From contig NZ_AVSQ01000003.1 in the NCBI RefSeq assembly GCF_000685395.1, forward strand, positions 1-64,000: a stretch of 64,000 bases of DNA, in the 5' to 3' direction. The stretch's first letter is position 1. Every line of letters begins with the position of its first letter. Made by a program: the position numbers and the translations under genes. The notes under the pieces were generated by a model. It saw only the letters and a list, made by a program, of their open reading frames with translations, was not told the origin of the DNA and did not search any database. This document shows, in pieces, positions 23,924 through 32,941 of this stretch. The DNA is from Candidatus Nitrosotenuis chungbukensis. GTDB taxonomy: Archaea > Thermoproteota > Nitrososphaeria > Nitrososphaerales > Nitrosopumilaceae.

Positions 23924-24030
23924 TCATAATGATGTAAAAGACTTGGGTTTTTAGTTTTTTGTAGTTTCATTTTTGATTTTGATATTTTGTATTAGGTTTT
24001 GGATTCAAGGCTTGCAAAAAATGGCTATTT

Positions 24031-24441
24031 TTATTCCTGATTGATCTTCTTTTTCAGTTTTGCTGGAATTCCAGACCACATCTGGTTTTTGGGGATATTT
24101 TTGTTAATAAATGAGTGTGCGGCAACGACAGAATTTTCACCTATAGTAACGTTAGGCATAATTGTGCTGTGAGTCCCGATTTTGCAGTTTTTTTTCAAGA
24201 TTACTGGCCCTTTTTTATTGTCTATTGTGGAATGAGAATAAATTGAACAGTGAGATCCAATTTGTACATCATCTTCGATTTCAACACCAAACTTGCAATT
24301 AATGTAGGTAAACGTTCCAATGTCAAAGTTTTTGCCGGCTTTGAGGTTTTCAGGATATTGCACGACATAGTTGTATTTTGTCATTTTCCCATGCTCGATT
24401 TTTGGTTTTTTCCATTTAGTTTCTATATTTTTTTTCTTCAT
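24031..24441 (-). CDS. Hexapeptide-repeat acetyltransferase
   Basis: 136 residues of left-handed beta-helix repeats (IGTFTYINCKFGVEIEDDV, IGSHCSIYSHSTI, CKIGTHSTIMPNVTIGENS), closing with the usual PKNQMWSGIPAKL element. Such enzymes acetylate amino sugars. It sits one base after the NeuC-type epimerase and is probably co-transcribed with it. It is therefore a candidate for the N-acetylation step in a nonulosonic-acid pathway, like LegH/PseH in role but not in fold. Specificity is inferred from context. Confidence 0.8.
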   Translation of the reverse strand: MKKKNIETKWKKPKIEHGKMTKYNYVVQYPENLKAGKNFDIGTFTYINCKFGVEIEDDVQIGSHCSIYSHSTIDNKKGPVILKKNCKIGTHSTIMPNVTIGENSVVAAHSFINKNIPKNQMWSGIPAKLKKKINQE

Positions 24442-24442
24442 T

Positions 24443-25591
24443 TTAATACGATATTTGTTTTTGAATTAGTTGTTTATTAAGAGATATTTTTTCTAGGTGT
24501 TGGACTATTTTTGTTGATGCGTTTCCGCTTCCATACACTTGTGTTTTATGTCCAAGTTTTCTTTTTGTCATTTTTAACGCCTTGTTGATGCCGTCAATTA
24601 TGGCAAATTTATCATCATCGACATCTATCACGTTGTGTAATCGCTCTCGGTTCTTTTGTCTAATTCCTATGTTTACCACTGGTGTATCCAAAAAACTGGC
24701 TTCAATTATGCCACTACTTGAGTTTCCTACCAACATTACACAATTCTTTAACATTCCCAGATAGTCGCATCGTGGCATCGATGTGACATTCTTAATCAAA
24801 CCATATCTATTGGCATACTTTGTTAAATTCGTAAAGATTGCGCTATTTCCAGCATCAGAGTTAGGAGAAATCGCCACAACTTGTTTGTTAATTTCAACCA
24901 GTGCATCCAATGTATTGATAATTTGTTTTGTGCTAAGGTTCGTCTCCGTGGTTACCGGGTGTTGCAATAATAAAATTACATCTTTATTGAAGTTCACATG
25001 ATATTTTTTCTCCAAATCTTTTTTTGATGTAATATTATTTTGTATTATTTCATCAAGACTAGATGAGCCAGTTAGAAATACATATTTTGGGTTTTCGCCC
25101 ATTTTGATTATCCTGTTCATGCTTTTCTGGGTTGCAGCAAAATGAATGTTAGAAATTTTAGTTATCGCATGTCTGGTATATTCATCTATGCCGCCGGATT
25201 TATCTCCACCGTGAATGTGTGCATTAGGTATATTCATATGGTAAGCGGCCAAAGCAGAGGCCAGCATTTCGTCTCTATCTCCAAGGATTAAATTTACATC
25301 AGGTCTTAGTCTTCTAAAAACTTTGGAAAAAGCAATAATTCCCTTACCTAAAGAAATTGTGACATCATAATTAGTGTCTTTTTGAGGAATCATTGGTATT
25401 TTTGCTGCAATAATAAAACCGTCCTTTTTTATTTCCCTGATTGTTAAACCAAACTTTCTAGATAGATGTGAGCCGGTAACAATCAAATGTAGTTCTAATT
25501 TTTTATTTGCCAAGATTGCTCGCAATATAGGTCGTAAGAGCCCATAATCTGCCCTTGTTCCTGTTGTAACTACTATCTTTCTTTTAATCAA
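24443..25591 (-). CDS. neuC: UDP-N-acetyl sugar 2-epimerase, hydrolysing (NeuC/LegG type)
   Basis: 382 residues of the UDP-GlcNAc 2-epimerase fold. It begins with VVTTGTRADYGLLRPIL, which is characteristic of the hydrolysing NeuC/LegG branch rather than WecB. It also has NIPNAHIHGGDKSGGIDE, LLQHPVTTET and VGNSSSGIIEASFLDTPVVNIG. It releases UDP and yields a 2-epimerised free amino sugar, the substrate of a NeuB-type synthase. In this locus the dehydratase (32942) and aminotransferases make a diamino sugar likely. Legionaminic-type is therefore more probable than neuraminic. This is inference. Confidence 0.88.
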   Translation of the reverse strand: MIKRKIVVTTGTRADYGLLRPILRAILANKKLELHLIVTGSHLSRKFGLTIREIKKDGFIIAAKIPMIPQKDTNYDVTISLGKGIIAFSKVFRRLRPDVNLILGDRDEMLASALAAYHMNIPNAHIHGGDKSGGIDEYTRHAITKISNIHFAATQKSMNRIIKMGENPKYVFLTGSSSLDEIIQNNITSKKDLEKKYHVNFNKDVILLLQHPVTTETNLSTKQIINTLDALVEINKQVVAISPNSDAGNSAIFTNLTKYANRYGLIKNVTSMPRCDYLGMLKNCVMLVGNSSSGIIEASFLDTPVVNIGIRQKNRERLHNVIDVDDDKFAIIDGINKALKMTKRKLGHKTQVYGSGNASTKIVQHLEKISLNKQLIQKQISY

Positions 25592-25625
25592 TAAATTAGA
25601 TATGATAATCTCATAATTTCAATAT

Positions 25626-26750
25626 TTATTTTACCAGACCTGTACCAACTTTGAATTTGGGGTGCCATACGCCGTCTCTATCTTGTTCAAATAATTCCTT
25701 ATTATACCACTTGTCCATAATTACCCAAAACTCTCTATGGGACATTCTGGTAAATTCGCAGAATTTGTCCACTATTCCTTGATCCAGTTTTCCGTCTGTT
25801 TCTTCAATCAATGGGATCATTTCTTCCCTTGTTTTAAGACCGTAACGAATCCATCTAGACGCATTATCTGTAGCTACCGAGTGTCCGTATTTTGGATATT
25901 TGAGATAAGGATTAAGCAAATATGGGATGTTATCTATTTGATCATAATTATCTAATGAGCCTTCTCGTTTGTATTCATGCTCAAGATGTCTAAACCCGTA
26001 TTTTTTTGAAACCTCATAGTTGTGTACCGAATTCCATGGAACAAAATAGCTTAGATAGATAGGGTCTAAACCAAATTTTTTGCAATCTTCTATCGATGGT
26101 TGTTTTATTGCTTCTAGATCTTTTTTTGAGATTTCGTTATCTTCAAACCAAATATCCCAAACAGGTTTAGCTACATCATTTAGCGGTTGCAACATAGCAG
26201 ATGGGGTTTCCTTATCATATGTACCACCATAAGTATAATTGATGTCTTCTCCGTAAACTAGAAGCTTTACCCCTAATTGCATTGACATTCTCACAGGATA
26301 TGCATACATGAGATAATCCATATACCAGGTAGGAGATCCCAGTTTCTCGAAAGCTTTTTTGAACATTTTTCTAGCTACATTTACGTTAGGATGAAACATG
26401 ATTATGTCGCAGCCAAAGGAATCAGATAGATTATTGATATTTTTCCAACCTGTTTCTGTCCATTCAATATTGCCTACAGATAACAAGACAGGATTCATGC
26501 CCAATTTTTCTTTCATGACATATGTTTGAAAATGAGAATCCTTTCCTCCAGAAACTGCGATTGCACAGTCATACCCATCACCATTACATCCTCGGTATTT
26601 GTCACAGAGTTTTTCTAATTGCTTCCATCTTTCCTCCCAATCAGTATGTTTTTGTTTCTCAAAATTAATACACGCATAACAAACACCATCATCATCAAAT
26701 TTTAAACCAGGTCGGGTGTCAGGCATCAAACATTTTTTACAGTATTTCAT
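25626..26750 (-). CDS. N-acetyl sugar amidotransferase (PseA/PtmG/WbpG family), copy 1
   Basis: A 374-residue PP-loop ATPase. A zinc-binding head (YCKKCLMPDTRPGL and CYAC) precedes the PP-loop SGGKDS at residues 67-72. The family converts an acetamido group of an activated sugar to an acetamidino group using ammonia. In bacteria it occurs with legionaminic, pseudaminic and ManNAc3NAmA pathways. A paralogue with the same architecture is at 33908-35050. No HisH/HisF-type ammonia donors are visible in the window. Family assignment is firm. The substrate is inferred. Confidence 0.88.
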   Translation of the reverse strand: MKYCKKCLMPDTRPGLKFDDDGVCYACINFEKQKHTDWEERWKQLEKLCDKYRGCNGDGYDCAIAVSGGKDSHFQTYVMKEKLGMNPVLLSVGNIEWTETGWKNINNLSDSFGCDIIMFHPNVNVARKMFKKAFEKLGSPTWYMDYLMYAYPVRMSMQLGVKLLVYGEDINYTYGGTYDKETPSAMLQPLNDVAKPVWDIWFEDNEISKKDLEAIKQPSIEDCKKFGLDPIYLSYFVPWNSVHNYEVSKKYGFRHLEHEYKREGSLDNYDQIDNIPYLLNPYLKYPKYGHSVATDNASRWIRYGLKTREEMIPLIEETDGKLDQGIVDKFCEFTRMSHREFWVIMDKWYNKELFEQDRDGVWHPKFKVGTGLVK

Positions 26751-26835
26751 ATGAAGTAGTTCACAAGATGATGTATATTGACTTTATTATTTTTATGGTA
26801 AAAAAGATGCAAATGTTTTGAATATTTCATGCAAT

Positions 26836-28422
26836 TCATGTTTTTTGAAATAAAACTATAGATTCAGATCCAGCATTAACATCGTTAAGATGTCTAAATA
26901 CATTATGAAAAAGGGATTTATTTTTATACAATATATCAAAAATAGCTATAGAACTTCGTATATCCTCATTAGGTGAATTTTCACGAAAATATGAAAACCA
27001 TTTTTGATAATTTTCCAATATTACTGAAGAGGATTTTTCCGTTATCTTCTTAAACAAATTATTTTTTACAAGGAAATTTTCTAGCCAGGGAACAGATAGA
27101 ATTGTTTGGTGTACCGGTGGAAATACAAGATGATAGTCAAAAAATTTTGCGAGTGGAGAAAGGTAGTTTGGGGTGGTTAGAAGAAGATACCCATGCGGAT
27201 TTAACGCTTTACGCATATTTTGAAAAAATATCAGGAGGTTATCAAATGGAATGTGTTCCACTACATGTAAAGCTGTGATCAAATCAATGTTATTTCCTAT
27301 TTGTTGTTGAAGAAAGTTTGTGCTTATAGGAGTCACTAAATGTTTTTTCAGGATAGTACTGACGTGTTCAAGATCAAAATCTATACAGGAAACATTCCAT
27401 GTAGGATTTCTTTTTTTCACTAAACATGAGAATTCTCCAAAACCACCGCCAATATCTACCACTTTGGCATCACGATCCATTAATTTTTCCATAATGTCTA
27501 ACACTTTTAATTTTTCATCAAAATGGCTACCGCCTTTATTTGATACTAGATCTTCAATTACCTGCTCTTGATCAATAGGTGGTCTTTCATAGATATCATA
27601 AAATCTATGAATATCGTTTACATGACATTGCCTTCTTAGTAATACTAGTTGACAATCCATACATTCGATATAGAAGTATTGTGATGACGGTAAATAACCT
27701 AAAGCTGGTTGACTGGTGCCACAAAATATAGGTTTTAAATTTCGACTTGCACAATACGGACATTTTTTAATTTCTTTTATGTGCAGATTTGATTCACCAT
27801 AATCCAATATAAAATTAAAAATTTCTTGAGACTCTAATTTCTTTATAAAATGCTCAATTGAGATTCGATGTAGAGAGTCTATTGTTTGTAATAATTTAAG
27901 AAATATTTTTAATCGAAGTGGTCTTGCTAAGTTGAATTGGTTGTTATACTTTCTCTGAGTATCCCAGTAGATTGGTGTTGCAGATTGAATAACTAATTGT
28001 GGATTTGTAAAATAAGATGTAAGTGAATCTGCATTAACAACGATTTCTGGCGAAGTTCCCGGTATAGCCCCCAATGGAATGAGATTATGGTTTTTGGTTT
28101 TAAAATGAATTAATAGATTTTTAATTAATTCAAAATCGATAATTGGATTAATGGAATTAATAATAAAAATTGGTTTTTTATTACTGATATTTTTTTTCCA
28201 TATTTTTATCTCATCGATCGACCGCAATATTTTAGAATTCAAATCGTCTTCATTTAATAAACCAAGAAAATCAATTATTACAACTGAATTTGAACAAAAA
28301 TATTCTAGTCGTTTATGTTCAAACTTGATTATGTTTACAAAATGACCACCATACGTCAAAGCAGAGTTTGTGTTAAGAAGAAAAACCATATTTTTAATAG
28401 ATGACGTATTTTTTTCTTTCAT
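26836..28422 (-). CDS. Fusion of a degenerate SpsF-like nucleotidyltransferase domain with a zinc-ribbon methyltransferase
   Basis: 528 residues. Residues about 10-200 resemble SpsF/CMP-sugar-synthetase-like domains. PIFIINSINPIIDFELIKNL corresponds to the usual D-x-P-L-I strand, and IPGTSPEIVVNADSL parallels FPIGTEVEIFSFNAL in the protein at 38119. The catalytic aspartate position is replaced and the N-terminal GTS/R loop is not evident, so this part is probably inactive or repurposed. Residues 221-257 form a four-cysteine zinc ribbon (CPYC, CMDC). From about 315 (VVDIGGGFGEFSCLV) comes a SAM methyltransferase. Function: probably sugar methylation. Confidence 0.65.
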   Translation of the reverse strand: MKEKNTSSIKNMVFLLNTNSALTYGGHFVNIIKFEHKRLEYFCSNSVVIIDFLGLLNEDDLNSKILRSIDEIKIWKKNISNKKPIFIINSINPIIDFELIKNLLIHFKTKNHNLIPLGAIPGTSPEIVVNADSLTSYFTNPQLVIQSATPIYWDTQRKYNNQFNLARPLRLKIFLKLLQTIDSLHRISIEHFIKKLESQEIFNFILDYGESNLHIKEIKKCPYCASRNLKPIFCGTSQPALGYLPSSQYFYIECMDCQLVLLRRQCHVNDIHRFYDIYERPPIDQEQVIEDLVSNKGGSHFDEKLKVLDIMEKLMDRDAKVVDIGGGFGEFSCLVKKRNPTWNVSCIDFDLEHVSTILKKHLVTPISTNFLQQQIGNNIDLITALHVVEHIPFDNLLIFFQNMRKALNPHGYLLLTTPNYLSPLAKFFDYHLVFPPVHQTILSVPWLENFLVKNNLFKKITEKSSSVILENYQKWFSYFRENSPNEDIRSSIAIFDILYKNKSLFHNVFRHLNDVNAGSESIVLFQKT

Positions 28423-28454
28423 ACTAAACTTCCAGTGACCCGATTGAGTATTTG

Positions 28455-29291
28455 TTAATTTGTTGATGATTTAAAGGTAGATTCGTAATAACTTAAAAAT
28501 TTCTTTTCTCTATCTTTTTCAATAAAACGTGGTGGAATAAAATATTCATTGTCCAGATCATGATTAATGCCCACTAATGAATATCTTACTTCTTTAGACA
28601 GGTTATTTCCAGATCGATGAATTAAACGTGAATTGAAGATCAATAGCTGTCCTAATTTTAGCTCCATTGTTGTTTTTTGAAATTTCTCAACTTCGCTTTC
28701 ATCAACAATAAAAGAATATTTTTCGCTTTTTGGATTGCTGCAACTCTGTTTGGCTGTATTCTTATGACTTCCCACACAGACCTCAATCGCTCCATTTTCC
28801 TTTGTGGCATTATGAATTAGTGGAGCCCAAGTTTGAACAAAATTACTATTCGGAACATAATAAAAAACTTCTTGATGCCAACCACATTTCTTATTATGAG
28901 GATCAAATGGAGGATCAATTCTACACCTACTTTGATCAATATACAATGGACTATCTACCTCTCTTTTTAATAGTTGATTTATACATTCTGAAATTTCTTT
29001 TTTGGAGGATAATTGTAGAAAGGCAGATGTGGAATATATCGTATCATAAATATCTGCCACGTATTGATGATCAATTTCTTCAAATTTTATCATAGCATCA
29101 TCAAATTCTTTTCCAATAAAATCAGCTATTGATATTTGCGGATGTATTTTGGATGCTTTTTTTAATTGTGTTAAAATTATCCTGCGTAAGGAATTTTTGA
29201 AATTATTTAGTTCGTTTATTTGAAAAAAATCACTAAGTACAAGATAACCGTTTTCATTAAAGAAATCAATTTCAGCTTTATCTAATGTCAT
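28455..29291 (-). CDS. Phytanoyl-CoA dioxygenase (PhyH)-like Fe(II)/2-oxoglutarate oxygenase
   Basis: 278 residues. The double-stranded beta-helix metal site is visible as GWHQEVFYYVP (HxE variant of HxD), with the distal histidine in NSRLIHRSGNNLS and, shortly after, VRYSLVG supplying the arginine that binds 2-oxoglutarate. The family hydroxylates small molecules, lipids and natural products. In this locus it may hydroxylate a sugar or acyl substituent. It begins with ATG 29291, downstream of the deacetylase in a minus-strand run. The substrate is unknown. Confidence 0.8.
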   Translation of the reverse strand: MTLDKAEIDFFNENGYLVLSDFFQINELNNFKNSLRRIILTQLKKASKIHPQISIADFIGKEFDDAMIKFEEIDHQYVADIYDTIYSTSAFLQLSSKKEISECINQLLKREVDSPLYIDQSRCRIDPPFDPHNKKCGWHQEVFYYVPNSNFVQTWAPLIHNATKENGAIEVCVGSHKNTAKQSCSNPKSEKYSFIVDESEVEKFQKTTMELKLGQLLIFNSRLIHRSGNNLSKEVRYSLVGINHDLDNEYFIPPRFIEKDREKKFLSYYESTFKSSTN

Positions 29292-29327
29292 ATTCTAATA
29301 AACGGTGTTTTTTCCAGTAAAAAAACA

Positions 29328-30275
29328 TTATTGAGGAAAATCATTAGTGTCATATCGCATAAGATGGTAGGCATTACGCTTGTTTAGAATTGCAGTACCT
29401 ACGTCGGTCGTTAGACCAGCTTTAAAATTATATTTTTTTAGTTCTTGAATAATTTTTTTGTTGTAATCTCCATATGGATAACACATTATCAAATCATCAC
29501 CACTATTTTTTACTATAGAGTGATGAAAGTTTAGGCTTTTTCCAATCTCAATTTTTAACTCCTTTTCGGATAAGGTAGTCAGCCAGTTATGGCTATAACT
29601 ATGCGAACCAAAATACATACCTGATTCACACATTTCTTTAATCTCGTCTAAAGAAAGATACAGTTCTTCTGAAAAGGCTTGTTCATCAGAAGTGATATAT
29701 TTTTTGAATAAATATGAAGTGACAATATTACGTAATTTTTGTGGTAAGTCTCTTTGTAGAATTCTTTTTATAAAAATCACATCTTTGGTATCAAATCTAT
29801 TAGGAATTGCAAGTCTCTCATAATATTTGGAAGGAGAGTCTAGATCGTACTCATCTTTATAGTTTCGAATGAAATGATTGATTTCATTGACAAGAGTTTG
29901 CTTATTATTGACATTTGCCAGAATGTGATGAATTTTATGAACATCGAGAATAGATTTCTCCTTTATTGGTTTTGCAGGAGGAAAAAACAGGCCTTGAATT
30001 TTAAATTTTTTTAGTAATGGAAATACAAATGAAAAATGATCTTTGAAACCATCATCAAATGTCAGAACTGCCGATTTTGAAGGTATCTTATTTCGGTTAT
30101 AAATACAATTTAACATTTGATTTGCAGTTATAATATTGAAATTGTTACACAGATAATTGAGTTGTCTCCTAAATCCAATTAATTCCAGCCCTTTAATTTT
30201 AGGAAATGAGCTTTTTTGGATCGGTCTAACATAATGATACATGATTATCGTACAAGAATTCATTTCTGGATCCAA
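29328..30275 (-). CDS. NodB-type polysaccharide deacetylase
   Basis: 315 residues with carbohydrate esterase family 4 signatures: motif 1 AVLTFDDGFKDH (Asp pair) and motif 2 FGSHSYSHNWL (metal-binding histidines), followed by CYPYGDYNKK. The family removes N-acetyl groups from sugars using a divalent metal. No clear signal peptide is present, so it probably acts in the cytoplasm on a lipid-linked or nucleotide-linked intermediate. A second, different deacetylase is at 51071. Confidence 0.85.
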   Translation of the reverse strand: MDPEMNSCTIIMYHYVRPIQKSSFPKIKGLELIGFRRQLNYLCNNFNIITANQMLNCIYNRNKIPSKSAVLTFDDGFKDHFSFVFPLLKKFKIQGLFFPPAKPIKEKSILDVHKIHHILANVNNKQTLVNEINHFIRNYKDEYDLDSPSKYYERLAIPNRFDTKDVIFIKRILQRDLPQKLRNIVTSYLFKKYITSDEQAFSEELYLSLDEIKEMCESGMYFGSHSYSHNWLTTLSEKELKIEIGKSLNFHHSIVKNSGDDLIMCYPYGDYNKKIIQELKKYNFKAGLTTDVGTAILNKRNAYHLMRYDTNDFPQ

Positions 30276-30298
30276 TCTACAGATTGTAAAGACATCTA

Positions 30299-31357
30299 TT
30301 AATTTGCTCTATCTTGATCCGAATCTGCTTTCACAAAATACCAGTTATTAACATCATCAAGAATTTCCTTGTTCGGTACATCCTTGTCCACGGCATTATA
30401 AAAAAAGTTAATGTGAGATCGTCTATTCACATCAATTGGATTAAAGACGCTAGGTATTGGCAAATTAAGATCAGTGTTATTGAAAAAGCCTTCCCGTTCA
30501 AAATCATCCCTGTAGAATTTACCAGAGCAGAAAAAATCCATAAAATGCCCTTTACCTTTACAATAATTCACCATATGTTGTAGGAATTCACGTTCATAGC
30601 CAGATAAGACCACGAGGTCAACTATCCGGATAGCCTTAAGAACTTCATTTTTATCCTCAAACCTCAAAACCGTAAATCCAACCAGTTCATTATTTTTTTC
30701 TAATATCATAAAATGATAATCCAGTAAAGGATGCTTCAGGTAACGCCAATCTAAGTATTCCATAGTTCTGTTAACAGTGATTGGAAATTTTTCTTTTACT
30801 TTTTCCCAGAATTTCTCATATTTTTGATCCAAGTTAAAAACTCGTTTAAAATCAGGGTTCAAATTGGATACGAAATTAAGTTGATTTTTAGGAATTGTAA
30901 TGCGGCTGAATTCCTCAACTCTGTTTTTATCTAACAATCCCACATACCGATTTAGGTTTCCAAGATCTTTTCCTCCAGTGTTAACATAGATTTTTTTTGT
31001 TCCATCAGAACCGTTTAGAACCATTGAAAAATCGCATAAATTATTTGAATATTGAATTAGTTTTGTCCCCAATCCTTGACCTCGATATCGTTCAAGAGTA
31101 AAAAATGAAACATGCCAAAGTGCGGAACGGGTGGAATTTAGTACCTTGAGTTCAACAGGTATTAATCCACAATGAGATGTGATCTCATTTTCATTTTCGT
31201 CTAAAACAATGGTTACTCGATTGAATGTATTAAAGGGGTTTTTTTTAAATTGCCAGTCTTGGTGAATCGGGCTGTGTAAAATATGTTTAGAGCCATACGC
31301 TTCGTCATAAAACTTTTTAAGATTTTTAGCATCCCCAGCCTCCAGAAAACGGATCAA
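30299..31357 (-). CDS. GNAT-family acetyltransferase
   Basis: About 352 residues. The N-terminal half has the acetyl-CoA loop in ERYRGQGLGTKLIQYSNNL, preceded by HVSFFTLE, an intact GNAT motif A. The C-terminal half (RTMEYLDWRYLKHPLLDYHF...) resembles a second GNAT-like domain. The open frame reaches TTG 31441, abutting the divergent NeuB-like gene's ATG. TTG 31357 (MIRFLEAGDAKN) gives a more natural N-terminus and leaves room for promoters. Probably acylates an amino sugar. Specificity unknown. Confidence 0.7.
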   Translation of the reverse strand: MIRFLEAGDAKNLKKFYDEAYGSKHILHSPIHQDWQFKKNPFNTFNRVTIVLDENENEITSHCGLIPVELKVLNSTRSALWHVSFFTLERYRGQGLGTKLIQYSNNLCDFSMVLNGSDGTKKIYVNTGGKDLGNLNRYVGLLDKNRVEEFSRITIPKNQLNFVSNLNPDFKRVFNLDQKYEKFWEKVKEKFPITVNRTMEYLDWRYLKHPLLDYHFMILEKNNELVGFTVLRFEDKNEVLKAIRIVDLVVLSGYEREFLQHMVNYCKGKGHFMDFFCSGKFYRDDFEREGFFNNTDLNLPIPSVFNPIDVNRRSHINFFYNAVDKDVPNKEILDDVNNWYFVKADSDQDRAN

Positions 31358-31440
31358 ACTAGGACTAACTCCACATACTTGTATTTGAATTCGATTATAT
31401 AATTTGTAAATTATTATAACCACAAGACAATCAAAAATCA

Positions 31441-32136
31441 ATGTTCATTGTTGCCGAAATAGGAGTCAATTGGGACGGTGATTTTGAACATGTCAGAATC
31501 ATGATTGAAAATGCCAAAAAATCAGGTTGTGATGCTGTAAAATTTCAAGCGTTTGATGAAAAACTTGTCAGAGAACACGAGGAGTTTTCACGTCTGCTGA
31601 AGTGCACGATAACTGCAGACAACGTAGAACAAGTAAATGATTTAGCTAAGGAGATCGGAATAGAATGGTTTTGTACTCCAATGTATAAAGAAGCCGTTGA
31701 TTTTCTTGATCCCTTCGTAAAACGTTATAAAATTCGGGAAATGGATGGCCGTGTTTTACTCCAAAATAAAATGTCACCTCTAATTGAAAGAGTTATTGAA
31801 ACTGGTAAGGAAATAATAATCAGTGCACAGCAATCACCAAAAAATTCAACATACTATCAGTCACCACAGATAAAATGGTTATACTGCGTTCCAAAATATC
31901 CTAGCGAGATATCTGATCATGACTTTACACACATAAAGGACTTTGATGGATTTTCAAATCATTGTCCTCATTACTTAGTACCGTTAAGTGCAGCCATATT
32001 GGGTTCGAAGATACTTGAAATACACGTTACAATCGATAAAATAAAGAATTTTGTAGATAACGCCGTAAGTTACGATTTTAATGAGTTAGCAGAGCTGATC
32101 AAGCTTGTCAGATTATCGGAAAAGATAATCAAATAA
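31441..32136 (+). CDS. Short NeuB-like sialic acid synthase domain lacking the SAF domain
   Basis: 231 residues, covering only the TIM-barrel part of NeuB-family synthases (usual length about 340-350). MFIVAEIGVNWDGDFEHV and SGCDAVKFQAF match the start of the full-length paralogue at 42742, and FCTPMYKEAVDFL matches its FMSTPFSVRDAKEI. The usual EKHFTID reads EIHVTID, losing the lysine, and the antifreeze-like C-terminal domain is absent. The protein may be a catalytically altered or regulatory relative. It directly precedes the convergent CMP-sugar synthetase. ATG 31441 is clear. Confidence 0.75.
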   Translation: MFIVAEIGVNWDGDFEHVRIMIENAKKSGCDAVKFQAFDEKLVREHEEFSRLLKCTITADNVEQVNDLAKEIGIEWFCTPMYKEAVDFLDPFVKRYKIREMDGRVLLQNKMSPLIERVIETGKEIIISAQQSPKNSTYYQSPQIKWLYCVPKYPSEISDHDFTHIKDFDGFSNHCPHYLVPLSAAILGSKILEIHVTIDKIKNFVDNAVSYDFNELAELIKLVRLSEKIIK

Positions 32137-32141
32137 CGTCA

Positions 32142-32858
32142 TTAGTTTGTTAAACGATTTTTGTATTTTTTCCAATATCTTAAAGTCATTTCTGTGACAA
32201 AAAGATCATATGGTTCATCAATATCAATGTTGTATTCGGGTTCATTGATTACAATAGGAGAAATTCTTGGTCCGTAAATAGAATCATAATCAACAAGTGT
32301 GTTTCTCCAAAATGCATAAAGAGATCCATTTGGATGATACAACGGCTCCACCTTTTGGCGTATAGAGAATTTTTGGAAATTTTTGTTAAATGGTACAAGT
32401 TTTTTATTTCTTATTCTAAAAGATGAGTTTGGATGTAGTTTTACTTTAGATACTGTTACGACTGAAGTAGCATTATTAGTTGAAAGTCTTTTTAATGCTT
32501 CGATGATCAGTCGTGTGGGTCTAATTGGGCTAGTTGGTTGGAAAATCATAATCACATCTGGCTTGTAATTCTCCTCATTTTCTAAAAAAGACAACACGTG
32601 TTTAATTACATCCACAGTACTAACAAGATCTCCTGATAGTCTTTTAGGACGCATGAATGGAATTTGAATATTTTGCGATTGAGCTATTCTTGCAATGGCA
32701 GGATTGTCAGTAGATACAATGATCCGATCAAACAATCTTGAATTCTTTAAGAAATTAATTGTGTGAACGATGAGGGGTTGTCGGTTAACTAGCCGGATAT
32801 TTTTGTTTTTGATTCCTTTGGAACCACCTCTGGCAGGAATTATAGCCAATACTTTCAT
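32142..32858 (-). CDS. neuA: CMP-nonulosonate (acylneuraminate) cytidylyltransferase
   Basis: 238 residues of the NeuA/PseF/LegF family. The nucleotide-binding N-terminus AIIPARGGSKGIKNKNI is followed by IIVSTDNPAIARIA, MIFQPTSPIRPTRLI and the metal-site stretch INEPEYNIDIDEPYDL. It activates a nonulosonic acid with CTP for glycosyltransfer. It lies tail-to-tail with the short NeuB-like gene. Full-length NeuB (42742) and NeuC (24443) in the same locus complete the core of the pathway. Which nonulosonic acid is used cannot be read from the sequence. Confidence 0.88.
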   Translation of the reverse strand: MKVLAIIPARGGSKGIKNKNIRLVNRQPLIVHTINFLKNSRLFDRIIVSTDNPAIARIAQSQNIQIPFMRPKRLSGDLVSTVDVIKHVLSFLENEENYKPDVIMIFQPTSPIRPTRLIIEALKRLSTNNATSVVTVSKVKLHPNSSFRIRNKKLVPFNKNFQKFSIRQKVEPLYHPNGSLYAFWRNTLVDYDSIYGPRISPIVINEPEYNIDIDEPYDLFVTEMTLRYWKKYKNRLTN

Positions 32859-32941
32859 ACGATGGCTTAACTATTCTAGAATAAAAATAAATTCTAAATG
32901 ATATGTGTAAATTAAAATACTAATCATATTGTTACTGTTTT

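Noticed and set aside
30299-31441. GNAT gene starting at TTG 31441
   Set aside because: The extra N-terminal residues are hydrophobic and unlike the family, and the start would abut the divergent gene with no promoter space. TTG 31357 is preferred.
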